A DNA stretch of 6,960 bases from an uncultured Bacteroidales bacterium. Lineage in GTDB: Bacteria > Bacteroidota > Bacteroidia > Bacteroidales > Marinilabiliaceae. Positions 1-6,934 of this stretch are shown here, in pieces; the stretch's first letter is position 1; the number at the start of each line of letters is the position of its first letter. Location of the stretch: assembly GCA_937892095.1 (NCBI GenBank), contig CALAVC010000046.1:1-6960 (forward strand), written 5' to 3'. Under the pieces are notes generated by a model. The model was not told the origin of the DNA. It saw only the letters and a list, made by a program, of their open reading frames with translations, and did not search any database. The position numbers were made by a program, and so were the translations under genes.

Positions 1-357
1 GACCCACAGACCCTTCGTCCAGCACCCAAAATTTTCAAAGATGACATGAAAATTAATTGGAGCAAAAATGCCACTGACGTCATCAATCTCATTCGCGGAC
101 TCTCGCCCTACCCTGCTGCTTGGACAGAAATTACAGATGTAAAGGGCGACTTATATAGCCTAAAAATATTTTCAGCACACATAGTTTACGACCATGTTCT
201 TGGAGAGGGCAAAGTGTATTCGGATGGGAAAAAACTCTTGATTTTTGGAGCTTCTGACCACGCTATAGCTATTGATGAACTACAACTAAATGGGAAAAAA
301 CGAATGGATGTTGCCTCTCTTCTTCGCGGTTTTAAAATTAAAAATAGCGACAATTAA
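1..357 (+). CDS. fmt: Methionyl-tRNA formyltransferase, C-terminal part (5' end cut by window edge)
   Basis: This is the last 118 residues of a protein whose reading frame is open from base 1, so the ATG at 46 is an internal methionine and not the start. The enzyme formylates Met-tRNAfMet with 10-formyl-tetrahydrofolate in the cytoplasm to supply the initiator tRNA. The visible part opens with LRPAPKIFKDDMKINW, the usual entry into the C-terminal tRNA-binding (OB-fold) domain. It continues with NLIRGLSPYPAAW, the counterpart of the family's IRALSPxPGAW, and ends with KKRMDVASLLRGFKI, matching the conserved KxRM...FLRG tail. Family members are about 310-325 residues, so roughly 200 residues, including the catalytic Rossmann domain, lie outside the window. 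The stop codon is 2 bases before the next start, which suggests cotranscription and possibly translational coupling. Assignment to Fmt rests on recognised C-terminal motifs only. Confidence 0.93.
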   Translation, partial: DPQTLRPAPKIFKDDMKINWSKNATDVINLIRGLSPYPAAWTEITDVKGDLYSLKIFSAHIVYDHVLGEGKVYSDGKKLLIFGASDHAIAIDELQLNGKKRMDVASLLRGFKIKNSDN

Positions 358-359
358 AT

Positions 360-1997
360 ATGGGCAAGAGTGTGATATACAAACACTTACATCTATTAAT
401 TTTGCTACTATGCTCGACGATAGTAGCATATTCACAAGGTACGAGTTATTACGAGGACAACGAGTTCGATCCCTATCAACGAAGATTGTATTTTGTGGGC
501 AAAGACCGTCCACACACAACCATTAGGAATTATAAACTCGATGAATTAAATAAATATTTCGACACCGATTCTGTTCTCTATGTCGGAGTAAAGAAGTTGG
601 TCAACACATGCGCCAAGATAATAAACAACTTTTTAAATACAGATTTTCTTTCTTGGCGAAGCTCAGATAGTGCCGTCTACGTTGCCATAAACCCAATGAT
701 GGACCTTGAAGTTGGGAAAGACTATAATCAAACAGAAAACAAAAACACATGGACCAATAGTCGTGGCTTCTATTTAAACGGCAACTTAGGCAAAAATTTT
801 TGGTTCTACTTAGATTTTTCTGAGAATCAGGCCATTTTCTCTGGCTACATGACCAATTTTATAGACTCATTGCGAGTCGTTCCCTGCACAGCCACACCAC
901 GCCACATCAATACTCTGGGCAAGGAATATGATTGGATGTTCTCTTCGGGGTATATTTGTTTCAATGCTGGCAAATGGATTGATTTTCAAGTAGGTAAGAC
1001 ACACACTTTCATTGGAGATGGCTATCGTTCACTTCTACTCAGCGATGCTGCCGAGCCAGTGCCAACATTCAAGATGAATGTTACATTCCTATCGGTCAAG
1101 TATACAATGATGGTAAGTCAACTACGAGCCATCGGAAACACCGTCACACACAACGGCAACAAGACGAAGTATAGCTTCACGCACTTCCTCGACTGGAATA
1201 TGGGCAAGCGTTTTACACTCGGTCTGTTCGAAAACGTCACGCAAGCTACGTGGAGAATAACTGGCGAGAATAGAAGCATAGATTGGGAATATCTTAATCC
1301 ATTTGTCATCTTTCGTCCTGGCGAACTTTCGGCTGGCTCACCAGATAAAATGATAGTTGGTCTGACGAACAAATTTGTTTGCAACAATCACGTTTCAGTC
1401 TATGGGCAATTATTCTTCAATGAGTTTATACTCAAAGAATTAGTAAAGCGGACAAGACATTGGGACAATAAATATGGATTTCAAATTGGGGCACGCACTT
1501 TCGATATTTTTGGCGTGGATGGACTCGACTTGCAAATGGAGTTGAATAGTGTTCGTCCGTTCTGCTATACACAATATAATGGTATGGCAACCTATACACA
1601 CCACGGAGTGTGTATGGGGCACTCGCTTGGTGCCAACCTAAAAGAAATTGTCGGTGTGATAAACTACCACTATGGACGAGCTGCGGCACGACTCAACATC
1701 AACGCCACAAAATATGGCGACGATTTCCCTAACGACACCCTTTCCTACGGGCACAACCCCAATATAGATTCTAATAGCAGAAACAAGAGCTATAACGTCA
1801 GCACATTACAAGGTTTAGAGACCAAACTGTTATATGCGGAGTTGACAGGCTCTTACATAATCAATCCACGTTCTATGATGACAGTTACTGCTGGTCTGCG
1901 CTACCGGAAACGCCAGAGTAACCAAACAAAAGAAGAAGCAAAACAAGCCTACATTGCGCTACGCTGGAACATTAGAGGGCGCCAATGGGGATATTAA
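360..1997 (+). CDS. Wzi/RemB-type outer-membrane beta-barrel protein
   Basis: This 545-residue protein has a signal peptide at about residues 1-25: basic start, hydrophobic HLLILLLCSTIVA, likely cleavage near AYS-Q. The rest resembles the Wzi capsule-assembly family as found in Bacteroidota, where homologues are often labelled RemB after a gliding-motility protein. Recognisable blocks are NPMMDLEVGKD (111-121), GYICFNAGKWIDFQVGK with FIGDGYRSLLLSD (197-229), YLNPFVIFRPGE (311-322), YGQLFFNEF (348-356), HWDNKYGFQIGAR (367-379) and HSLGANLKE (421-429). Alternating aromatic and polar strands and a C-terminal YIALRWNIRGRQWGY fit an outer-membrane barrel. E. coli Wzi is a barrel lectin that holds capsule at the cell surface; a similar envelope-polysaccharide role here is inference, supported by the glycosyltransferase that follows. 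The ATG at 360 is chosen because it gives the signal peptide and lies 2 bases after the fmt stop. Six cysteines remain in the predicted mature chain. The family call is firmer than the function. Confidence 0.82.
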   Translation: MGKSVIYKHLHLLILLLCSTIVAYSQGTSYYEDNEFDPYQRRLYFVGKDRPHTTIRNYKLDELNKYFDTDSVLYVGVKKLVNTCAKIINNFLNTDFLSWRSSDSAVYVAINPMMDLEVGKDYNQTENKNTWTNSRGFYLNGNLGKNFWFYLDFSENQAIFSGYMTNFIDSLRVVPCTATPRHINTLGKEYDWMFSSGYICFNAGKWIDFQVGKTHTFIGDGYRSLLLSDAAEPVPTFKMNVTFLSVKYTMMVSQLRAIGNTVTHNGNKTKYSFTHFLDWNMGKRFTLGLFENVTQATWRITGENRSIDWEYLNPFVIFRPGELSAGSPDKMIVGLTNKFVCNNHVSVYGQLFFNEFILKELVKRTRHWDNKYGFQIGARTFDIFGVDGLDLQMELNSVRPFCYTQYNGMATYTHHGVCMGHSLGANLKEIVGVINYHYGRAAARLNINATKYGDDFPNDTLSYGHNPNIDSNSRNKSYNVSTLQGLETKLLYAELTGSYIINPRSMMTVTAGLRYRKRQSNQTKEEAKQAYIALRWNIRGRQWGY

Positions 1998-2003
1998 CGT
2001 TTG

Positions 2004-2037
2004 AAGAATATAAACTAACTTCGTACAAAGAATATAA
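2004..2037 (+). repeat. 10-bp direct repeat AAGAATATAA, two copies
   Basis: AAGAATATAA occurs at 2004-2013 and again at 2028-2037, a 24-base period, in the 60-base gap between the barrel-protein and glycosyltransferase genes. The copies are identical over 10 bases. This may be chance in AT-rich sequence or a small regulatory site; nothing else in the gap helps to decide. Confidence 0.5.
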
Positions 2038-2057
2038 TCAGCCAACATACTCCCGAA

Positions 2058-3041
2058 ATGGACAAGAAATACGATGTCGACCTAAGTGTTGTCGTACCTT
2101 CTTACGATGAAGAAGAGTCGCTCAAAGAATTAACAGATTGGATAGATCGCGTGGTCAGCCAAACGCAATACACCTACGAAGTAATCATTGTCGATGATGG
2201 CAGTAGCGATAATTCGTGGTCTGTCGTTGAACAGTTGCATAAGGCAAATCCGAGTATTCTTGGCATACGCTTCCGTCGCAACTATGGCAAGTCGGCAGCT
2301 TTGAGTGAAGGCTTTAAAGCAGCTCGTGGGAAAGTCGTCATTACAATGGATGCAGACCTACAAGACAGCCCCGATGAAATACCTGAACTCATGCGATTAA
2401 TATTGGTAGATGGGTACGACATGATTAGTGGCTGGAAAAAAATTAGACACGACCCATTATCGAAAACCATACCTTCAAAGTTGTTCAACGCAGTCGTCAG
2501 AAAAATATCAAAAATAAAACTTCACGACTTTAATTGCGGACTCAAAGCATATCGAAGCGATGTCATTAAAACAATAGAGGTCTACGGAGAAATGCATCGC
2601 TATATCCCATTGCTTGCCAAAGAATCCGGATTTAAGAAAATAGGAGAAAAGGTCGTAACTCACTACGAACGCAAATTTGGTAAATCAAAATTCGGAATTG
2701 AGCGAACCATAAAAGGATTTCTTGACCTATTGAGCGTAACGTTTATGAGCAAATTTGGCAAGAGGCCAATGCACCTTTTTGGGGCTCTCGGTACCCTAAT
2801 GTTCTTCTTCGGATTTATAGCTGCGGCTTGGCTCGGAGCAAAAAAACTTTGGTTCGTATTTCACCACACCAACGCTCCACTTGTTACAAGTAGCCCCTAT
2901 TTCTACTTGGCATTGGTGTTTATGATTCTCGGCACACAATTATTCTTAACAGGATTCACAGCCGAACTTGTTACCCGCAACGCACCCGACAGAAACAAAT
3001 ACTTGATTAGTAGCACCATAAGCGCACAGCAATGCAACTAA
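2058..3041 (+). CDS. Family 2 glycosyltransferase, polyprenyl-phosphate type, membrane anchored
   Basis: This 327-residue protein is a GT-A fold glycosyltransferase of the dolichyl/undecaprenyl-phosphate sugar transferase type (DPM1, GtrB and ArnC relatives). The N-terminal domain opens with LSVVVPSYDEEESL (9-22). It has the nucleotide-sugar-binding VDDGSSD (45-51), then RNYGKSAALSEGF (74-86), and the metal-binding DAD followed by LQDSP (98-105). FNCGLKAYR (158-166) is also typical. Two hydrophobic segments near 238-260 and 281-303 place the C-terminus in the inner membrane with the active domain in the cytoplasm. Such enzymes move a sugar from a UDP or GDP donor to a polyprenyl phosphate carrier; the sugar cannot be read from the sequence. 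The ATG at 2058 is the natural start, just before the first beta strand. The 3' end overlaps cca by 10 bases in another frame. With the preceding Wzi-like protein it suggests an envelope glycan function, which is inference. Confidence 0.9.
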   Translation: MDKKYDVDLSVVVPSYDEEESLKELTDWIDRVVSQTQYTYEVIIVDDGSSDNSWSVVEQLHKANPSILGIRFRRNYGKSAALSEGFKAARGKVVITMDADLQDSPDEIPELMRLILVDGYDMISGWKKIRHDPLSKTIPSKLFNAVVRKISKIKLHDFNCGLKAYRSDVIKTIEVYGEMHRYIPLLAKESGFKKIGEKVVTHYERKFGKSKFGIERTIKGFLDLLSVTFMSKFGKRPMHLFGALGTLMFFFGFIAAAWLGAKKLWFVFHHTNAPLVTSSPYFYLALVFMILGTQLFLTGFTAELVTRNAPDRNKYLISSTISAQQCN

Positions 3042-4456
3042 AAAAAAACTATGCCGAGGCATTGACCGATAAAGTCTTTGCCGTAGTTCGCGACATTGCC
3101 GATAGCAAACATCTGCCAGCTTATGTTATTGGGGGGTTCGTACGCGATTTATTGCTCAACATAAAGAGTAAAGACATAGACATAGTTGTTCAAGGCAGTG
3201 GCATAGAATTAGCTCGCGAAGTCTCTGAAAGGTTTCGTGGTTCGCACTTGTCGATTTTTAAATCATTCGGAACGGCTATGGTCAAAATAGGTCATACCGA
3301 AGTAGAGTTTGTTGGTGCACGTCGCGAATCATACCGTAGCAATAGTCGCAAACCAATTGTCGAAGATGGTACCATCGAAGATGACCAAAAACGAAGAGAC
3401 TTCACAATCAATGCTTTAGCTCTTAGTCTCAATGCAGAGACTTTCGGTAATGTCTCCGACCCTTTCGATGGCATAAAAGACCTTAGTGATGGTGTCATCC
3501 GTACCCCACTCGACCCTTTGCTAACATTCTCCGATGACCCTTTGCGTATGTTGCGAGGCATAAGGTTTGCAACACGTCTTGGTTTCACCATTGACAACAA
3601 TACGCTACAAGGCATGACACAAATGGCCGACAGGATAAAAATAGTGTCACAAGAGCGGATAACAGATGAAATTATGAAGGCTATGCAAACTGCACAACAG
3701 CCTTCACTTATTTGGAAACTGTTAGATAAAGTTGGGTTGTTGCCACACATCTTGCCCGAACTCGCAGCCCTTAAAGGTGTCGAAAAGAAAGGACGTTTCG
3801 CCCACAAGGACAATTTCTACCACACTCTACAAGTTCTTGATGCCGTTTCTCTCGAATCCGATGACATTTGGTTACGTTGGGCAGCTCTTTTCCACGACAT
3901 AGGAAAGCCTCGTACAAAGCGTTTTGATGAAAAAATAGGGTGGACATTTCATAACCACAACTACATTGGTGCCAAAATGTTACCACAAATTTTCAATAGA
4001 CTCAAACTGCCACTTGGTGAGCCTTTGAAGTTTGTCTCCAAAATGGTCGACTTGCACATGCGCCCCATCGTATTGAGTGAAGATGAGGTTACCGATTCTG
4101 CCGTACGCCGACTGCTATTTGAGGCTGGCGATGATGTCGACAAACTAATGACACTTTGTGAAGCCGACATTACAAGCAAAAACGAAGAGAAAGTACAACG
4201 ATACTTGCGCAACTTCAAAATAGTTAGACGCAAGATGAAAGAAATAGAAGAAAAAGACCACATTCGAAATTTCCAACCGCCAATTTCTGGCGAAGAAATA
4301 ATGAAAACTTTTGACATAACACCTTCGCAAGAAGTCGGTCTTATAAAAAATGCAATCAAAGAGGCCATTCTCGATGGCATAATTCGCAACGACTACAACG
4401 AAGCTAGGATTCTTATGTTTCAAGAAGCTGAAAAACTTGGACTAAAACAAGTATAA
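3032..4456 (+). CDS. cca: CCA-adding tRNA nucleotidyltransferase with HD domain
   Basis: This 474-residue enzyme adds or repairs the 3'-CCA end of tRNAs using CTP and ATP, in the cytoplasm. The class II nucleotidyltransferase head is clear: GGFVRD (34-39), the catalytic metal-binding DID (48-50), RRDFTINALA (121-130), DPFDG (143-147) and DDPLRMLRGIRFATRLGF (168-185). The last block is the nucleotide-recognition helix, with DD where many members have ED. The neck continues with QERITDEI (207-214). An HD-type phosphohydrolase domain follows, with H264, H288-D289 in LFHDIGKPRT, and H307/H309 as likely metal ligands. A C-terminal helical region ends with ISGEEIMKTFDI and the conserved IRNDYNEA. 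The length suits the bacterial HD-containing type. The start at 3032 overlaps the glycosyltransferase gene. The next in-frame Met is at residue 83, past the catalytic motifs, so this start is needed. An A9 tract covers codons 3-6. Confidence 0.95.
   Translation: MQLKKNYAEALTDKVFAVVRDIADSKHLPAYVIGGFVRDLLLNIKSKDIDIVVQGSGIELAREVSERFRGSHLSIFKSFGTAMVKIGHTEVEFVGARRESYRSNSRKPIVEDGTIEDDQKRRDFTINALALSLNAETFGNVSDPFDGIKDLSDGVIRTPLDPLLTFSDDPLRMLRGIRFATRLGFTIDNNTLQGMTQMADRIKIVSQERITDEIMKAMQTAQQPSLIWKLLDKVGLLPHILPELAALKGVEKKGRFAHKDNFYHTLQVLDAVSLESDDIWLRWAALFHDIGKPRTKRFDEKIGWTFHNHNYIGAKMLPQIFNRLKLPLGEPLKFVSKMVDLHMRPIVLSEDEVTDSAVRRLLFEAGDDVDKLMTLCEADITSKNEEKVQRYLRNFKIVRRKMKEIEEKDHIRNFQPPISGEEIMKTFDITPSQEVGLIKNAIKEAILDGIIRNDYNEARILMFQEAEKLGLKQV
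3040..3048 (+). repeat. A9 homopolymer at the glycosyltransferase stop / cca start junction
   Basis: Nine consecutive A bases begin in the TAA stop of the glycosyltransferase gene (3039-3041) and run through codons 3-6 of cca. A length change of one or two bases would shift the cca frame almost at once while leaving the upstream protein intact, because the run still starts with the same stop. Whether it varies in cells is not visible here. Confidence 0.85.
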
Positions 4457-4473
4457 TAATTCCTTGTTCGACA

Positions 4474-5001
4474 ATGAAAGAAAACGATTCGCGCATCCTA
4501 TTTAATCCCGATAAGTTAATAAAACAACCATATCCACCTATTGTCATTGCCGACGGACTTCGCACCCCCGAAAACGTCGGCTCTATTGTTCGGTTAATGG
4601 CCAACTTCGGAGCTGAAAAACTATATCTCCTCAACACTGAACAATTAAAAGAGAGCAAGATTCGCAAAACAGCCTGTATGGCTCGCAATTACGTTAAAAT
4701 CATAAACATTCCAACCAGTGAACTTCCCAATGTCATTCCACAAGACTATACATTGGTTGCCATAGAAACATCACCACAATCCACATCAATTTTCTCTACT
4801 CCCATTCCACAAAAAACGGCACTAATTGTCGGTAGCGAGGTGCATGGCATATCTGCCGATGTTCTCAACCTTTGCAGACTGCATATTCACATACCCATGA
4901 CAGGACCCGACACCAGTATGAACGTTTCACATGCTACATGTATTGCACTCTATGAATGGGCAAAACAAAATGCTGTCGGCTCCTCTTCCATTATGCCATA
5001 A
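4474..5001 (+). CDS. SpoU/TrmH-family RNA 2'-O-methyltransferase
   Basis: This 175-residue protein is a SPOUT-class methyltransferase, predicted to move a methyl group from S-adenosylmethionine to a ribose 2'-OH in tRNA or rRNA. The three family motifs are present. Motif 1 is ADGLRTPENVGSIVR (26-40) with N34 and catalytic-type R40. Motif 2 is LIVGSEVHGIS (117-127). Motif 3 is IPMTGPDTSMNVSHATCIALYE (140-161), with SMN in place of the common SLN. The last two motifs build the trefoil knot that binds the cofactor. It is a minimal catalytic domain, without the N-terminal L30e-like substrate-binding domain of RlmB, so the target site cannot be named. It begins 17 bases after the cca stop on the same strand, probably in the same transcript, consistent with a general RNA-maturation role. 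The ATG at 4474 gives the expected short leader before motif 1. Confidence 0.92.
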   Translation: MKENDSRILFNPDKLIKQPYPPIVIADGLRTPENVGSIVRLMANFGAEKLYLLNTEQLKESKIRKTACMARNYVKIINIPTSELPNVIPQDYTLVAIETSPQSTSIFSTPIPQKTALIVGSEVHGISADVLNLCRLHIHIPMTGPDTSMNVSHATCIALYEWAKQNAVGSSSIMP

Positions 5002-5038
5002 AGAGCATATAAAGCTACTAATCAACATCTTAACTTTA

Positions 5039-5054
5039 TGTCAACAAAATGTCA
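5039..5054 (+). repeat. Direct repeat TGTCA-N6-TGTCA, copy 1
   Basis: TGTCA at 5039-5043 and 5050-5054 are 11 bases apart start to start, about one helical turn, so both lie on one DNA face. The same arrangement recurs at 5223-5238. It is a candidate regulator-binding site; no known factor is claimed. Confidence 0.5.
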
Positions 5055-5222
5055 GTTGCATATAACATTCTGATAATAAGGCTGTTACATACAAGAATTA
5101 TCGCAGTTTCGACACTTATATAATCCACAAATACAAAATATAAACACTCCATTGAGCAATATTTTCAAAAGTCATAACAAAAACTAATTGAACTAACGTG
5201 TGCTATACAAACATTATTTAAG

Positions 5223-5238
5223 TGTCAATTTTTTGTCA
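5223..5238 (+). repeat. Direct repeat TGTCA-N6-TGTCA, copy 2
   Basis: TGTCA at 5223-5227 and 5234-5238 repeat the same 11-base spacing as at 5039-5054, with a different spacer (ATTTTT instead of ACAAAA). Conservation of the word and spacing but not of the spacer is what a paired-site operator would show. It lies about 100 bases upstream of the candidate -7 element. Confidence 0.5.
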
Positions 5239-5314
5239 AATCTACTCATATCTTCTAACTAACATAAAGTCAAACACTTACATACTAACAAGATTTTCAA
5301 CCACAAAAAAACAA

Positions 5315-5344
5315 TTTTTATTTCAGTTTTTGTCTCTATGTTTG
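5315..5344 (+). promoter_or_regulatory. Candidate Bacteroidota-type promoter for nrdD
   Basis: TATGTTTG at 5337-5344 is an exact match to the Bacteroidota -7 consensus TAnnTTTG used by the primary sigma factor. About 18 bases upstream, a T run at 5315-5319 offers TTTT in place of the -33 TTTG. Transcription would start near 5350, giving a leader of roughly 60 bases before the ATG at 5409. The -33 half is weak, so this is a candidate only. Confidence 0.5.
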
Positions 5345-5408
5345 TTATCACAACCATTGCGGAAATGGGTTGCCAACACACACAATTACTCTAACAATTG
5401 AACTCATA

Positions 5409-6934
5409 ATGATACAGACAGTCATAAAAAGAGACGGCAGAATTGTCGGGTTTAATAAAGAAAAAATCTGTGCTGCCATACGTCGTGCAATGCTTCAGAC
5501 CGAGAAAGGTGAGGACGAAAGTCTCATCTGCAAAATTGCAGATAGAATAGAGGTTGCAGGCAAAGAAAAAATGACTGTCGAGTCAATACAAGATTGCGTA
5601 GAAGTGGAACTCATGAAGAGTCCACGCAAAGAAGTTGCACAACGCTATATCGCCTACCGCAATCAACGAAACGTAGCACGTAAAGCAAAGACTAAAGACA
5701 TTTTTCTCGAAATAATTGAAGCCAAAAGCAACGATATCACACGCGAAAATGCCAACATGAATGCCGACACTCCTGCTGGCATGATGATGAAATTTGCAAG
5801 CGAGAGTACCAAGCCTTTTGTCGACGATTTCCTACTTACTGAAGAAGCCCGTACGGCCGTCAATCAGGGCTATTTGCATATCCACGACAAGGACTACTAC
5901 CCAACAAAAAGTCTTACGTGTGTCCAACATCCACTCGACAAGATACTAAAATATGGTTTCTCTGCAGGACACGGCGAAAGCCGACCTGCCAAACGCATTG
6001 AGACTGCAAGCATTCTTGGTTGCATATCAATGGAAACCGCCCAAAATGAAATGCATGGCGGACAAGCAATTCCTGCTTTCGACTTCTACCTCGCACCATA
6101 CGTTCGCAATAGCTACATTGAAGAAGTCAAAGTAATAGAAGACGCACTCGCACAAGATTTTCACGAACTATATAATGCACATATCGATGACTATCTATAT
6201 CGTGAGCTCAGTGGTCTTGAAGGTGCCGAACGTGTACGTCAGCATGCCATAAACCGCACAGTCAGTAGAGTTCATCAAGCCATGGAGGCCTTTATACATA
6301 ACATGAACACCATCCACTCTCGTGGTGGCAATCAGGTTGTATTTAGCTCCATCAACTACGGCACAGACACATCAGCCGAAGGACGTTGCATAATCCGCGA
6401 AATACTCAAAAGCACCTACCAAGGCGTTGGCAATGGTTCTACCGCCATATTCCCAATCCAAATATGGAAGAAGAAACGTGGCATAAGCTACCTACCCGAA
6501 GATAGAAACTACGACCTCTATGAACTCGCTTGCAAAGTGTCTGCACGACGTTTTTTCCCAAACTTTCTCAATCTCGATGCGACATTCAACCAGCATGAAA
6601 AGTGGCGTGCAGATGACCCCGAACGCTACAAATATGAAGTAGCAACAATGGGTTGTCGTACTCGTGTTTTTGAAAATCGCTTTGGCGAAAAAACGTCCAT
6701 CGGACGTGGTAACCTATCTTTTTCTACAATCAATATAGTCCGCATCGCTATCGAATGTATGGGCTATCTTGATCAAGAAGAACGCATAGCACATTTCTAT
6801 CACAGACTCGACGAAATAATGGACATTGCTGCCCGACAACTCAATTCTCGCTTTGAGTTTCAAAAGACAGCAAAAGCAAAGCAATTCCCACTGCTTATGT
6901 CAGCATTGTGGATTGGTAGCGAAAATCTACGCCC
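5409..6934 (+). CDS. nrdD: Anaerobic (class III) ribonucleoside-triphosphate reductase, 3' end missing
   Basis: This enzyme reduces ribonucleoside triphosphates to deoxyribonucleotides for DNA synthesis without oxygen, using a glycyl radical made by the activase NrdG. About 508 native residues are present out of the roughly 700 usual for the family. Residues 4-90 form an ATP-cone regulatory domain (VIKRDGRIVGFNKEKI...). The core includes HIHDKDYYPTKSLTCVQHPLD with C171, and TMGCRTRVFENRFG with C415, the likely thiyl-radical cysteine. The ATG at 5409 gives MIQTVIKRDGR, the usual N-terminus; an upstream in-frame TTG at 5370 would add 13 residues unlike the family and is not preferred. The C-terminal Cys cluster and glycyl-radical region are absent because native sequence ends near 6934 and adapter follows. 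The stop at 6956 is artificial, so this is neither a natural truncation nor a pseudogene. nrdG often follows nrdD but would lie outside the window. Confidence 0.95.

Larger units (their letters stand above)
5002..5408 (+). other. Gene-free AT-rich intergenic region upstream of nrdD
   Basis: These 407 bases separate the methyltransferase gene from nrdD. I see no plausible protein, tRNA or structured RNA in them. The sequence is much richer in A and T than the flanking genes. It holds two TGTCA-N6-TGTCA direct repeats, five scattered ACTAA words (5017, 5183, 5192, 5258, 5284) and a candidate promoter close to nrdD. No GC-rich hairpin followed by a T run is present, so termination of the upstream operon is not explained by an obvious intrinsic terminator. 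Confidence 0.8.

Noticed and set aside
46..357. A complete small 103-residue protein starting at the ATG at 46
   Set aside because: The frame is open back to base 1 and its upstream residues (DPQTLRPAPKIFKDD) match Fmt, so this ATG is internal to a cut gene.
2000..2031. TTTG-N20-TACAAAGA as a promoter for the glycosyltransferase gene
   Set aside because: The -33 word and spacing fit, but the -7 element lacks the TTTG part.
3292..3813. 173-codon open frame on the minus strand
   Set aside because: It lies fully inside cca, whose motifs are clear, and its serine/arginine-rich translation shows no recognisable domain; it is an antisense shadow.
3961..4389. 142-codon open frame on the minus strand
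   Set aside because: Antisense to the HD and C-terminal part of cca, low-complexity and without a domain.
4997..5040. Inverted repeat CATAAAG/CTTTATG as a terminator after the methyltransferase gene
   Set aside because: The arms are only 7 bases, AT-rich, separated by a 30-base loop, overlap the stop codon and have no following T run.
5112..5127. ACACTTATATAATCCA as an NrdR box
   Set aside because: Only the first ACAC half fits the ACACwATATATwGTGT pattern; the second half does not match, and TTATATAA is expected by chance in such AT-rich DNA.
5232..5256. TTTG ... TATCTTCT as a second promoter before nrdD
   Set aside because: The spacer is about 13 bases, too short for a Bacteroidota promoter, and the -7 element has mismatches.
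5370..5408. TTG start giving a 13-residue N-terminal extension of NrdD
   Set aside because: The added residues (MPTHTITLTIELI) do not look like the family, while the ATG at 5409 gives the normal MIQTVIKRDGR start.
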